DNA of 64,000 nt from Salibacteraceae bacterium (GTDB taxonomy: Bacteria > Bacteroidota > Bacteroidia > Flavobacteriales_G > Salibacteraceae), in the NCBI GenBank assembly GCA_018401875.1, contig JAGYJZ010000006.1, positions 62,001 to 126,000 on the forward strand, given 5' to 3'. The notes beneath the pieces are model-generated. The model was not told where the DNA came from. It did not search any database and worked only from the letters and a program-made list of their open reading frames with translations. Positions 19,012 through 29,112 of the stretch are shown here, piece by piece (positions within the stretch are counted from its first letter, which is position 1; every line of letters begins with the position of its first letter). Both the position numbers and the translations under genes were made by a program.

Positions 19012-20280
19012 CTAAAGCAGCTGTTTCCATATATAAAACCCCGCAAATCCACTTAAGAAAATTATACCCAAAACAGAAATTGCAAGCAGTGGTTTTGAGG
19101 GTTTGTGTTGCTCAGGCATCGATTGATTCGTAACAAGCCTGAGGTTGGCAACAGCAATAAAAGGTGCCACTACAAAAGAAATGGTGGTAGCCAAGTCAAT
19201 CAAATGCTTAAACTGATCCATAAAAAACACAATGATGGCAAAAGCGCCTGCTGAAATCAACACTATCGCTCCTCGATATCCTTTAGTGGAATTAGCAGTA
19301 CTAAAGTCGATGGTTGAGTTAAGCATCAATCGAGTTGTATGATTAAAAGCCCTTGCATACCCGTCAAGAACACCGATTGAGGTGCCAAACATGATTGAAA
19401 ATGACGCCAAGGCGATGATCCAATAACTCCATTGTCCTATGGATGACGCGTAAAGATTCACAATGAAATGTGCAAATGCCGCGCTGCCCTCGGGCATAAC
19501 GATACCTGTGCCGAAAATTAAGAAGGCACCCAAGGTTAAAAAGCAAAGCGAAAGCCCCGCTGTAATCCAATAACTCCAATTGAATTCTGTGATGATTTCT
19601 TTGAACGATGGTGCCGTTTCTGGATCTTTCATTTTTTCCAATGTCCACAAGCTATTCCATGCAGAAAGGTCTAAGGCCGTGGGCATCCAACCCATCAATG
19701 CTATGATGAAGAATATGCTGCTGTCGCTCCAAATATCGGGCTTGGTAAACCCCAAAACATGCGGTGCTCTGCCGTGAAATAGCGTTAAAATAAATGCCAA
19801 AAGCGTGGAAACGAACAATACGATGCCGATCACTTTGATTACATCAGTGAGTGTGCTGAATTTTCCAAAATAGAGGATGATAAAACACACTAAAAAAATC
19901 AAGATAGAGGGGAGAAGACGAAGGTGAGGCCATTGTGTGCTTATTCCAAATAAGTTGTCCATAAACCCAGCAGTGACCAGTACAACTGCTGCACTCACGA
20001 AAAACATCGATAGGATGGTTACTAAAAAATACATCCACAATGCAGATTTGCCAAGTCGCTTGTATCCGTCAATCAGGCTTTCGCCTTTCGCGGCAGCGTA
20101 CCTCGAACCAAACTCGAAAAATGGAAATTTAAATACATTGACAGCGATGATAATTCCTGCTAGAGCAAATCCGAATTCAGCGCCAGCGCGCGTGCTTTGC
20201 ACTAAGTGCGATACTCCGATTGATGTGCTGGCAAATAGCAGTCCGGGCCCTAGTGATCGATTGATGGATTTCCAATTCAA
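19012..20280 (-). CDS. Nramp family divalent metal transporter
   Basis: GPGLLFASTSIGVSHLVQSTRAGAEFGFAL and repeated TM organisation. Confidence 0.85.
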   Translation of the reverse strand: MNWKSINRSLGPGLLFASTSIGVSHLVQSTRAGAEFGFALAGIIIAVNVFKFPFFEFGSRYAAAKGESLIDGYKRLGKSALWMYFLVTILSMFFVSAAVVLVTAGFMDNLFGISTQWPHLRLLPSILIFLVCFIILYFGKFSTLTDVIKVIGIVLFVSTLLAFILTLFHGRAPHVLGFTKPDIWSDSSIFFIIALMGWMPTALDLSAWNSLWTLEKMKDPETAPSFKEIITEFNWSYWITAGLSLCFLTLGAFLIFGTGIVMPEGSAAFAHFIVNLYASSIGQWSYWIIALASFSIMFGTSIGVLDGYARAFNHTTRLMLNSTIDFSTANSTKGYRGAIVLISAGAFAIIVFFMDQFKHLIDLATTISFVVAPFIAVANLRLVTNQSMPEQHKPSKPLLAISVLGIIFLSGFAGFYIWKQLL

Positions 20281-20419
20281 AAATTGATGGTTTTGCGGTG
20301 TGGAAATATAGAGAATTGAGTTTTTGAGTCACGTGAAATCTTTAAAATTCAATCTTTCTCATTGCGCGTATACTTTCCGTTCAGAGATTATGCTATTTTT
20401 CAACCCTTAACCACCGATT

Positions 20420-20836
20420 ATGAAACCAATTTTACAGAATAGTTTGGCCGTTGCTGGCGGGTTAGTGCTTGGCAGCATCGCCAATATGAGCTTGATCAGC
20501 CTCAGCAGTTCAGTCATTCCGCCTCCAGAAGGCGCTGATATTACTTCCATGGAAGGACTCTTGGCAAGCATGCATCTCTTCGAGCCCAAGCATTTTTTGT
20601 TTCCTTTTTTGGCGCATGCCATGGGAACCCTTGTTGGGGCCTTCATCGCTTCGGCTTTCGTTACAAAGAATAAATTCAAGGCAGCTTTTCTGGTTGCTGG
20701 GCTCTTTTTTATCGGGGGCGCCATGAATGTGTATATGCTGCCAGCTCCGCTTTGGTTTAATTTGACTGATTTGGTCTTGGCGTATTTCCCAATGGCATTG
20801 CTGGGTTATAAATTGGCGATTTGGGCGAGAAAATAA
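20420..20836 (+). CDS. Small membrane protein, hypothetical
   Basis: Four predicted hydrophobic segments; good start context. Confidence 0.65.
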   Translation: MKPILQNSLAVAGGLVLGSIANMSLISLSSSVIPPPEGADITSMEGLLASMHLFEPKHFLFPFLAHAMGTLVGAFIASAFVTKNKFKAAFLVAGLFFIGGAMNVYMLPAPLWFNLTDLVLAYFPMALLGYKLAIWARK

Positions 20837-20937
20837 CCCTTAATTTTTCGAATCACATCTAGTTGTTAATACAAGTAATTTTCATCTCTGTTTCCCTATC
20901 TTGCCCGCACTATCAAATTTACAAAATCAGCTATTAA

Positions 20938-21564
20938 ATGGATATTCAGAAAATTTTTGAAAACAACAAAAAATGGGTTGACGAAAAATTAGGCCTTGAT
21001 AAACACTACTTTAAAAACCTGTCAGAAGGTCAAAGTCCTGATATTTTATACATCGGTTGTGCCGATAGCAGGGTAACAGCAGAAGACATTATGGGCATTC
21101 AGCCTGGAGAAGCCTTCGTGCACAGAAATATCGCGAATATGGTTCCAAATACTGACCTCAACGTGATGTCGGTGATCGAATACGCAGTCAAATACCTCAA
21201 GGTGAATCACGTTGTTGTGTGTGGTCATTATTACTGCGGAGGAGTGAAAGCAGCCATGCAATCTGTCGACCTCGGAATTCTTAATCCGTGGCTTAGAAAC
21301 ATTAGAGACGTGTATCGAATTCATCAAAAAGAATTGGATGCGATTACGGATGAAGAAAGTAAGTACAAGCGCTTGGTTGAACTCAACGTTCAAGAGCAAT
21401 GCGTCAATGTGCTTAAAACATCGGTGGTGCAAACGGCATTTAGACAACGGGGTATTATGGTGCATGGCTGGGTGTTTGATATTCAATCAGGAAGGTTAAT
21501 CGACTTGAAAATCGACTTTCCTAAACTCCTTGACCACATTCGAGAGATTTATCACCTCGATTAA
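20938..21564 (+). CDS. can: Beta-carbonic anhydrase
   Basis: YIGCADSRVTAEDIMGIQPGEAFVHRNIANMV, VVVCGHYYCGGVKAA. Confidence 0.96.
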   Translation: MDIQKIFENNKKWVDEKLGLDKHYFKNLSEGQSPDILYIGCADSRVTAEDIMGIQPGEAFVHRNIANMVPNTDLNVMSVIEYAVKYLKVNHVVVCGHYYCGGVKAAMQSVDLGILNPWLRNIRDVYRIHQKELDAITDEESKYKRLVELNVQEQCVNVLKTSVVQTAFRQRGIMVHGWVFDIQSGRLIDLKIDFPKLLDHIREIYHLD

Positions 21565-21573
21565 TCGTGCCCA

Positions 21574-23217
21574 CTAATTTCTGAAAACGGTCTCAAAGTA
21601 TGATGGTTTATGCTTATCAGAGTTTGAGATTTTCTTCATGAAATAATCCAAGTGTTTTTTGTTGACTTCATCAAAATCGCCTTTCACTTCAACCTCAATG
21701 TCGTGTTGTTTTGCCTTGATCATAAAATCTTCAATGATTTCGATCACATCAGGGTGGATGTAATGTGTGTTTGTGGCATCAATAATTACTTGGCTTCCGT
21801 CAGGAATTACGTTCAACGCTTGAAGAATACTCGCCTTGTTTAAGAAGGTTACGTTGTCTGAAAGCACTATTTCAATTGGTTTTCCGCCTCCAAGTGTTTC
21901 ACTGAAGCTGAATGGCGTAGTAAAGTTTTTCCTCAGTATCATGAAAAATCCAAACGAAAGACCTATCGCAATTCCCATCAGTAGATCGGTGAAAACGATG
22001 CTCAAAAAAGTGATCATAAAGGTTAAGAATTGATCGCTGCTTTTAACAAACATTTCTTTAAAAATTGATGGTTTAGCCAGTTTATAACCTACCATGATCA
22101 GGATGGCCGCCAAGCTAGAAAGAGGAATCATATTCAAAATATCAGGAAGGATAAACACGCTTATCGCGATGAATATACCATGAATGATGGCCGCGAGTTT
22201 CGTTTTACCACCCGATTGAATATTGGCAGAACTACGCACTATTACCTGTGTTACGGGTAATCCTCCTATCATTCCAGACGCCATATTACCAACACCTTGA
22301 GCAATCAGTTCACGATTGGTAGGAGTGACGTCTTTTTCTGGATCCATTTTGTCTGTTGCCTCCACACAAAGCAACGTTTCAAGGCTGGCCACTATAGCGA
22401 TTGTGAATGCGATAACCCAAAGCTCGCTGCTCAATATCATGCTCCAATCGGGTAAGGTAAAAAGTGCAGTAAACCCTCCTTCCTCTGAAATTAATGGAAT
22501 CCCAACCATTTCATCGGGCTCAAAGCTCAGCGAATCGATGTTTAAAACGAGACGGGTAAATAGAATGCCGCCAGCCACAACCACCAATGGTCCCTGAATA
22601 ATGTTGAAGATTTTCAATTTCTGCATGAATTTCTGTTCCCATAAGATGAGAATACCCATTGAAACTAAGGTTACGAAAAGTGCGGAAGGATTAATGTCTC
22701 CAAAGGAGATCATGAGTTCGGTGAAGGTGTTTTCGCCATCTTTTTGCCAAAAACCATCAAAGCCTTCTGCTATGACGTCATGCCCAAATGCGTGCGGAAT
22801 TTGTTTTAGAATAATGATTACCCCAATGGCCGTGAGCATTCCTTTGATGACAGAGTTTGGGAAATAGTATCCAATAATACCTGATTTCGCAAAAGCCAAG
22901 GCTACTTGTATTGCACCGGCAATAACCACAGCTGCAAGAAACAATGGGTAGCCTTTTTCCAGGCTAAAAACGCCATCAGCATTTGTTCCAAGACGAAAAA
23001 TAGCGTCAGCAACAATAACAGTAAGGCCCGCTGCAGGACCACTCACTCCGAATTTTGAACCGCTAATGATACCCACTAATACACCGCCAATAATGCCTGA
23101 AATGATTCCGGAAAAGAGCGGAGCTCCTGACGCTAATGCTATCCCTAAGCAAAGTGGAACTGCAACTAAAAAAACTACGAGACCCGCAGAAAGGTCGTTG
23201 CCAAAATGTTTGAACAT
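21574..23217 (-). CDS. SulP family inorganic anion transporter with STAS domain
   Basis: DLSAGLVVFLVAVPLCLGIALASGAPLFSGIISGIIGG, SGPAAGLTVIV; C-terminal STAS-like VIIDATNTHYIHPDVIE. Confidence 0.93.
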   Translation of the reverse strand: MFKHFGNDLSAGLVVFLVAVPLCLGIALASGAPLFSGIISGIIGGVLVGIISGSKFGVSGPAAGLTVIVADAIFRLGTNADGVFSLEKGYPLFLAAVVIAGAIQVALAFAKSGIIGYYFPNSVIKGMLTAIGVIIILKQIPHAFGHDVIAEGFDGFWQKDGENTFTELMISFGDINPSALFVTLVSMGILILWEQKFMQKLKIFNIIQGPLVVVAGGILFTRLVLNIDSLSFEPDEMVGIPLISEEGGFTALFTLPDWSMILSSELWVIAFTIAIVASLETLLCVEATDKMDPEKDVTPTNRELIAQGVGNMASGMIGGLPVTQVIVRSSANIQSGGKTKLAAIIHGIFIAISVFILPDILNMIPLSSLAAILIMVGYKLAKPSIFKEMFVKSSDQFLTFMITFLSIVFTDLLMGIAIGLSFGFFMILRKNFTTPFSFSETLGGGKPIEIVLSDNVTFLNKASILQALNVIPDGSQVIIDATNTHYIHPDVIEIIEDFMIKAKQHDIEVEVKGDFDEVNKKHLDYFMKKISNSDKHKPSYFETVFRN

Positions 23218-23273
23218 GAAAAGAAAATAAAAGGTTGTGTTATAAAGAAATCCTCAATTAGAAAGGGCCAAAC

Positions 23274-23564
23274 TCATCCTAATTCGGGCGGTGGCGAATC
23301 GATTTCAAAGTAGTGACGCGCTGCATAGTCGCATAGTGTTGCATTGGCGTTCGATAATTCATATGAAAAAATTGGAATAGAATTGGGTGTCTTGTTATCC
23401 AAAGAGCTAGTCTCAGCTGGGGTTTCATCCTCTAAAACATGCACGATTTCTTCGTTAATCTCAGCAATAAATATACCGGATGACCAACATTGCACCGACA
23501 AGTTTACGAGGCATAAGACGAGGCCGATGTTAAATAAAATACGAAGTAAATCACCCAATTTCAT
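23274..23564 (-). CDS. Small hypothetical protein with N-terminal TM or signal segment
   Basis: Hydrophobic N-terminus; no recognised domain. Confidence 0.45.
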   Translation of the reverse strand: MKLGDLLRILFNIGLVLCLVNLSVQCWSSGIFIAEINEEIVHVLEDETPAETSSLDNKTPNSIPIFSYELSNANATLCDYAARHYFEIDSPPPELG

Positions 23565-23688
23565 ACGTGGGCAAAGGTATTTATCCTTTTTGCATAAACG
23601 ATTATTATTTTATTCATAACTAAAATTTATCGATGCAAAGGTGCATTCACTAAAACGAGCATCTCAATGTCACAATAGCTCTTTCATT

Positions 23689-24030
23689 TTATGCCTTTCG
23701 CACAAATTCTGATTTAAGCGCTATAGAGCCAAAGCCGTCAATTTTGCAATCGATGTTGTGGTCACCATCTGTGAGCCGAATATGTTTCACTTTCGTTCCT
23801 GCTTTTACAGGTTGAGGCATTCCTTTTACAGGAAGGTTTTTCAATACAATCACACTGTCTCCATCAGCGAGTAAAGTGCCATTGGCATCTTTGATTATTC
23901 TTTCCGATTGTTCGCTTTTAGCATCTGCAGGATTCCATTCGTTACCGCACTCGGGACACATCATTAATGCGCCACCTGTGGAATAGGCAAACTCTGATTT
24001 ACAATTGGGACACGGGTTTTTATCTGGCAT
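23689..24030 (-). CDS. yjdM: PhnA/YjdM-family zinc-ribbon protein
   Basis: [72 protein letters not shown]. Confidence 0.92.
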   Translation of the reverse strand: MPDKNPCPNCKSEFAYSTGGALMMCPECGNEWNPADAKSEQSERIIKDANGTLLADGDSVIVLKNLPVKGMPQPVKAGTKVKHIRLTDGDHNIDCKIDGFGSIALKSEFVRKA

Positions 24031-24096
24031 GGTTGATTGATTGAGTGTTTCAAAGATAGCATCATGCCTAGCGCTAGTGATGAATGTACGCTTGAG

Positions 24097-25053
24097 TTAT
24101 AACCACCACCAATCTCGCCCCATCGTGAGCTGCCATGAACCCAACAACTGCTCGAGCGCAATTCGTTCAACTTTTTTTGGAAAAACAGTTAGAAGCACTT
24201 GAGGCCTTCCCAAGGAACCCATCTTTTCGAGGTTTTCAAGGCCTATATATTCGAATGAGATTCTCTTTTTTCGAAGAACTTGTGCCACCAATTTCGATTT
24301 TTGATTCTTACCCATGATCACCAAAGGGCGCGATGAATCATGGTCTATTTTGAGGAATTCATTGATTTTTAAATCGAAAAAAGCACGCTGCTGATAGTCT
24401 GCAGAGTTGCGCGATGTTCTTTGATCGTGCTCGCGCCACAAATGAGTAACCTCCTTAACCCCTACAATACTTAAGTTTTGTCTATACCAATAAAAAGTGA
24501 GCGCATAATCTTCGGGATATACACCTGCCGCGAAGTGCACATTCTGACGATGCGTAAGCCAGTTGGCACTTGAAATCACGCATTCTCGATACGCCCAATC
24601 CCAATGATCTTCGTTTGTGACGCGTTCATTCAACCACTGTTCATAGCGTTGATAACCTTCCGAAATATTGCCTTCAGAGAAATATTTAACCTTGCCTGTT
24701 GCAATGCAATTTTTTCTGTTTTGCAAGGTTGTAAAGAGTTTTTGAAGTTTATGGTCTGGCATAATGTCATCCGCATCCATTCGGGATATCCACTCACCGT
24801 TAGCAGTTCTCAAAGCTTGATTGAGTGCGTCAACTATACCGTTTCCTTGGTTACCAAAACACCTGATTCTGATGTCCTTATCAGCGTAAACCTCGAGTAC
24901 ATCAGAAGTTGCATCTTCAGAGTGATCGTCCACAACAATCAATTCCCAATTTGTAAACGATTGGCGAATAATTGAATCAAGGCATTCGGCTAGCCACGGT
25001 GCCGCATTTTTTGCCGGCATGATGATCGACACCAAATTGCTGTCTATTTCCAT
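24097..25053 (-). CDS. Glycosyltransferase family 2
   Basis: VSIIMPAKNAAPWLAECLDSIIRQSFTNWELIVVDDHSEDAT, ISRMDADDIMP. Confidence 0.92.
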   Translation of the reverse strand: MEIDSNLVSIIMPAKNAAPWLAECLDSIIRQSFTNWELIVVDDHSEDATSDVLEVYADKDIRIRCFGNQGNGIVDALNQALRTANGEWISRMDADDIMPDHKLQKLFTTLQNRKNCIATGKVKYFSEGNISEGYQRYEQWLNERVTNEDHWDWAYRECVISSANWLTHRQNVHFAAGVYPEDYALTFYWYRQNLSIVGVKEVTHLWREHDQRTSRNSADYQQRAFFDLKINEFLKIDHDSSRPLVIMGKNQKSKLVAQVLRKKRISFEYIGLENLEKMGSLGRPQVLLTVFPKKVERIALEQLLGSWQLTMGRDWWWL

Positions 25054-25130
25054 CGATTGAAATATTTAAAGATCTGCCAGAATGTATGAGTCAAATAATA
25101 ATTCACCTTGCAACAAAAATAGTCCGAATG

Positions 25131-25736
25131 ATAAACCCGGTGTTCGAGCGAATGGCAGAGCAGTTGCTTTCAACGTCCTTTGCAATGGAGGATGGTGTTT
25201 TAGAACCTGAAATTCTCGATTCGTTGGCGAAAGAAGCGTTGTTGGAATATAAAAATGGTGACTTCAAAGAAGCGCACATTGGAAAAGGTGTCGCCAAACA
25301 ACGTGTTTCTGAAGTGAGAGGTGACAAGGTGTTATGGTTGTCAAAACACGATTCTTCGCCAAGTTTAGCCGTGTATTGGGAATATATAGACTCGTTTCGG
25401 ACATTCCTCTCAGATTATTTTCGGGTGCATCTTGAGCGCACTGAGTTGCACTATGCTGTTTACCCGATCGGTGCTTTTTACGCGCCACACCTCGATCAAT
25501 TTCGCGATCATGGCAATCGTGTATTCTCAATCATTTTATACCTCAACAAACACTGGAAAACTGGCGATGGTGGTGAGTTAAGAATATATAAGGGTGATTC
25601 TTGTCGCGACATTTCGCCCATTCATGGCAGAATGGTGTGTTTTCGAAGTGATCAGGTTTTACACGAAGTATTGGTGGCCAATCAACTTCGAATTAGCCTT
25701 ACTGGCTGGATGCGAAGGGACGCTTTTACACTGTGA
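25131..25736 (+). CDS. 2OG-Fe(II) oxygenase (prolyl-4-hydroxylase-like)
   Basis: YAPHLDQF...RVFSIILYLNKHWKTGDGGELRIY...GRMVCFRSDQVLHEV...RISLTGWM (HxD...H and R). Confidence 0.88.
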   Translation: MNPVFERMAEQLLSTSFAMEDGVLEPEILDSLAKEALLEYKNGDFKEAHIGKGVAKQRVSEVRGDKVLWLSKHDSSPSLAVYWEYIDSFRTFLSDYFRVHLERTELHYAVYPIGAFYAPHLDQFRDHGNRVFSIILYLNKHWKTGDGGELRIYKGDSCRDISPIHGRMVCFRSDQVLHEVLVANQLRISLTGWMRRDAFTL

Positions 25737-25780
25737 TTGCAGGAATAATTTCATGCTCGTAATCGGTGTGATCATTTGCT

Positions 25781-25810
25781 TTTGAGAATGTCTCATTAAA
25801 GGTACATTTG
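25781..25810 (+). promoter_or_regulatory. Bacteroidetes-type sigma-A promoter candidate
   Basis: TTTG (25781-25784), 18-nt spacer, TACATTTG (25803-25810), 16 nt before the ATG of the epimerase gene; matches TTTG/TAnnTTTG. Confidence 0.6.
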
Positions 25811-25826
25811 GAGCAAATTCTTACAC

Positions 25827-26822
25827 ATGAAGGCATTAGTTACCGGTGGAGCTGGTTTTATAGGGGCTCACGTAACAAAGCATTTGCTCAACGCAGGATA
25901 TGAAGTGGTGGTGCTTGACGACCTTTCGGGCGGTTTTAAAGACAATGTTGACGATCGAGCACTGTTCATCGAAGGTTCTGTTGAAGATCATCAGCTGATC
26001 GAGCAACTTTTTAACGATCATGCCATCGATTACATCTTTCACTTGGCCGCCTATGCTGCCGAAGGTTTGAGCCATTTCATCCGAAGGTTTAATTACAACA
26101 ACAACCTTATCGGAAGCATAAACCTGATTAACGAGGCGGTGAAGCACAAAGTGAAATGTTTCGTTTTCACCTCCTCCATTGCTGTGTATGGCGAACAGAA
26201 ACCGCCAATGCGCGAAGACATGTATCCAATGCCTGAAGATCCTTATGGTGTGGCAAAATTTGCCGTTGAGATGGATTTGAAATGCGCCCACGAAATGTTT
26301 GGATTGAATTACATCATTTTCAGACCACACAATGTGTATGGTGAATTTCAGAACATTGGCGATCGTTATCGCAATGTGGTAGGGATATTCATGAATCAGC
26401 TGATGAAGGGCGAGAAACTCACTGTGTTTGGTGATGGAAAGCAAACCAGAGCCTTCAGTTATATTGACGATGTGGCTCCGGCAATCGCCAAATCAGTGGA
26501 AGTAAAAGAATCCTACAACCAAGTATTCAACATTGGTGCTGATCAAGAATACACCGTAATCGAGTTGGCACAAGCGGTGATGAATGGCATGCAAGACAGC
26601 GGTGAACTCAATCACTTGCCACCGCGCAATGAAGTGGTGCACGCCTACGCTGATCACTCGAAAGTAAAAGCCGCGTTTAATATCAGTGCGTATACTCCGT
26701 TGCAAGATGGAATCAATAAGATGGCCGCTTGGGCAAAGGAAGTGGGCTCGCGCGAAAGCAGTCGATTTGAGAATATTGAGATCACCGAGAATTTGCCTCC
26801 AGCGTGGAGAATTGACACCTAA
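25827..26822 (+). CDS. NAD-dependent epimerase/dehydratase (extended SDR)
   Basis: MKALVTGGAGFIGAHVTKHLL, DDLSGG, HLAAYAAEG, SSIAVYG, DPYGVAKFAVE. Confidence 0.93.
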   Translation: MKALVTGGAGFIGAHVTKHLLNAGYEVVVLDDLSGGFKDNVDDRALFIEGSVEDHQLIEQLFNDHAIDYIFHLAAYAAEGLSHFIRRFNYNNNLIGSINLINEAVKHKVKCFVFTSSIAVYGEQKPPMREDMYPMPEDPYGVAKFAVEMDLKCAHEMFGLNYIIFRPHNVYGEFQNIGDRYRNVVGIFMNQLMKGEKLTVFGDGKQTRAFSYIDDVAPAIAKSVEVKESYNQVFNIGADQEYTVIELAQAVMNGMQDSGELNHLPPRNEVVHAYADHSKVKAAFNISAYTPLQDGINKMAAWAKEVGSRESSRFENIEITENLPPAWRIDT

Positions 26823-26825
26823 GCG

Positions 26826-27917
26826 ATGGCTAATCGAAAAGTGTTATTCATTGCCCAACATCGGCTCAATCGGTCGCCATCGCAGCGCTTTCGATTTGAA
26901 CAGTATCTGTCAATTCTGGAAGACAATGGGTATTCGTGCGACCTCTCTTTTTTGATTGATGAAGAAGACGATCGCATCTTTTACTCAAAAGGAAATTTGG
27001 ATAAAAAAGCGCGCATCGTAGCCAAAAGCTTCAAAAAACGACAACTCGATGCCTCTCGTGCCAACGACTATGACATCATCTTTGTGCAGCGCGAAGCCTT
27101 TATGACGGGCACGACTATTTTCGAACGGAAATTCGCAAAAAGTAAGGCGAAACTGGTATTCGACTTTGACGATAGCATATGGTTGAGCAACGTTTCTGAC
27201 GCCAATAAATCACTTAATTTTCTTAAAAATGCAGGCAAGACAGGAAAGATTATTTCTGTTTCAGACCACATCATTGCAGGTAACGATTACCTAGCCGATT
27301 ATGCGAGAAAATTCAACCATCGCGTGAGTATTATTCCAACCACCATTGATACGGATATGTATACTCCAAATAGAAATGCATCAAAATACAGCGCGGTAAC
27401 CATTGGGTGGAGCGGCAGCATTACCACCATTCAGCATTTTAACCATGCAGTGCCAGTGCTTAATCGACTGAAAAAGAAATACGCTGATCGCATCAGAATA
27501 GAGGTGATTGGGGATGGCAACTACCGGCACGAAGAATTGAATATTCAAGGAAAACCTTGGAATGCTCAATCTGAAATTGAAGATCTAAACGCGCTGGACA
27601 TCGGCATAATGCCGCTGCCTGATGACGAGTGGGCGAAGGGCAAATGCGGTCTGAAAGGACTGCAATACATGGCGCTCGGCATCCCAACGCTGATGTCGCC
27701 TGTAGGTGTGAACACGGAGATAATTCGAGAAGGTGAAAATGGATTTCTTCCACAAAACGAAGACGAATGGTTCGAAATACTTTCTGATTTAATTGAAAAT
27801 GAATCGCTCAGGGCAAGCATTGGTCAACACGGAAGGAGAACCGTGGAAGAACTCTATTCAGTGCAAGCCAATGCTCAAAAATACCTGACACTTTTCGATG
27901 CGCTTGCAGGCGCTTAA
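26826..27917 (+). CDS. Glycosyltransferase family 4-like protein
   Basis: IGWSGSITTIQHF...NALDIGIMPLPDDEWAKGKCGLKGLQYMALGIPTLMSPVGVNTEII. Confidence 0.9.
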   Translation: MANRKVLFIAQHRLNRSPSQRFRFEQYLSILEDNGYSCDLSFLIDEEDDRIFYSKGNLDKKARIVAKSFKKRQLDASRANDYDIIFVQREAFMTGTTIFERKFAKSKAKLVFDFDDSIWLSNVSDANKSLNFLKNAGKTGKIISVSDHIIAGNDYLADYARKFNHRVSIIPTTIDTDMYTPNRNASKYSAVTIGWSGSITTIQHFNHAVPVLNRLKKKYADRIRIEVIGDGNYRHEELNIQGKPWNAQSEIEDLNALDIGIMPLPDDEWAKGKCGLKGLQYMALGIPTLMSPVGVNTEIIREGENGFLPQNEDEWFEILSDLIENESLRASIGQHGRRTVEELYSVQANAQKYLTLFDALAGA

Positions 27918-27960
27918 TCGCATTTATTGATCGTACATTTGCCGCGCAATAAAACAAATT

Positions 27961-29046
27961 ATGAAAAAAACTGCCCTTTACGATAAACACAATGCACTCG
28001 GTGCTAAGATGGTTCCATTTGCAGGATACGATATGCCTGTTCAGTATTCAAACTTGGGTGCCGAGCACATCAATGTACGCGAAAATGTGGGGGTTTTTGA
28101 TGTGTCTCACATGGGTGAGTTTTTCTTAAGTGGCAAAGGTGCGCTCGACCTTATTCAGCGCGTAACATCCAATGACGCGTCTAAATTGGAGCCCGGAAAA
28201 GTGCAGTATTCATGCCTTCCAAATAAAACGGGTGGTATTGTAGACGACTTGCTGGTGTATTGCCTCGGAGAAGATGAATTTATGCTGGTAGTGAATGCAT
28301 CAAATATCGAAAAGGATTGGAATTGGATTCAAAGTTTCAATACCGAGAATGTCAACATGGTTGATCGTTCTGACGAATATTCATTATTGGCTATACAAGG
28401 ACCAAAGGCTACAGCGGCTATTCAATCGTTGACTAATCTTGACATTGCTTCGATGCCCTACTACACTGTGCAAGTGGGAAAGTTTGCCCATGTGGATGAT
28501 GTGATCGTTGCCACCACAGGCTATACAGGTTCAGGTGGGTATGAAATCTATTTCAAAAACGAAGTGGCGGAGCAGATTTGGGACGCTGTTTTTGCGGCAG
28601 GAAAAGATCAAAACATCATGCCTGCTGGACTCGGAGCGCGTGACACACTGCGCATGGAAATGGGGTTTTGCTTGTATGGCAACGACATCAATGATGAAAC
28701 ATCTCCGCTTGAAGCAGGCCTAGGATGGATCACAAAATTCACAAAAGACTTCACCAATTCTGAGGCACTGAAAGCGCAAAAAGAAGCTGGTGTTTCGCGT
28801 AAACTAGTTGGATTTGAAGTGTTAGAAAAAGGTCCAATTCCTCGTCATGGTTATGAAATTCAAAGTAAAGAAGGTGAAGTAATTGGCGAAGTTACCAGCG
28901 GCACGATGGCTCCATCACTCGGAAGAGCGATCGCGATGGGATACGTCAATCGCCCTTATTTTTCAGAAGGTTCTGAGGTGAATATCATCATCAGAAACAA
29001 AGTGCTTCCTGCCCGCGTGGTGAAGTTTCCCTTCTTAACCCAATAG
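27961..29046 (+). CDS. gcvT: Glycine cleavage system aminomethyltransferase
   Basis: MVPFAGYDMPVQY...NVGVFDVSHMGEF...GARDTLRMEMGFCLYG...TSGTMAPSLG. Confidence 0.96.
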   Translation: MKKTALYDKHNALGAKMVPFAGYDMPVQYSNLGAEHINVRENVGVFDVSHMGEFFLSGKGALDLIQRVTSNDASKLEPGKVQYSCLPNKTGGIVDDLLVYCLGEDEFMLVVNASNIEKDWNWIQSFNTENVNMVDRSDEYSLLAIQGPKATAAIQSLTNLDIASMPYYTVQVGKFAHVDDVIVATTGYTGSGGYEIYFKNEVAEQIWDAVFAAGKDQNIMPAGLGARDTLRMEMGFCLYGNDINDETSPLEAGLGWITKFTKDFTNSEALKAQKEAGVSRKLVGFEVLEKGPIPRHGYEIQSKEGEVIGEVTSGTMAPSLGRAIAMGYVNRPYFSEGSEVNIIIRNKVLPARVVKFPFLTQ

Positions 29047-29112
29047 AGTTTATCTCTTCGTTAATTCCTTTTGGAGTTCGTTTTTACTCCGTTGGAATAA
29101 TTATTTTCGATC

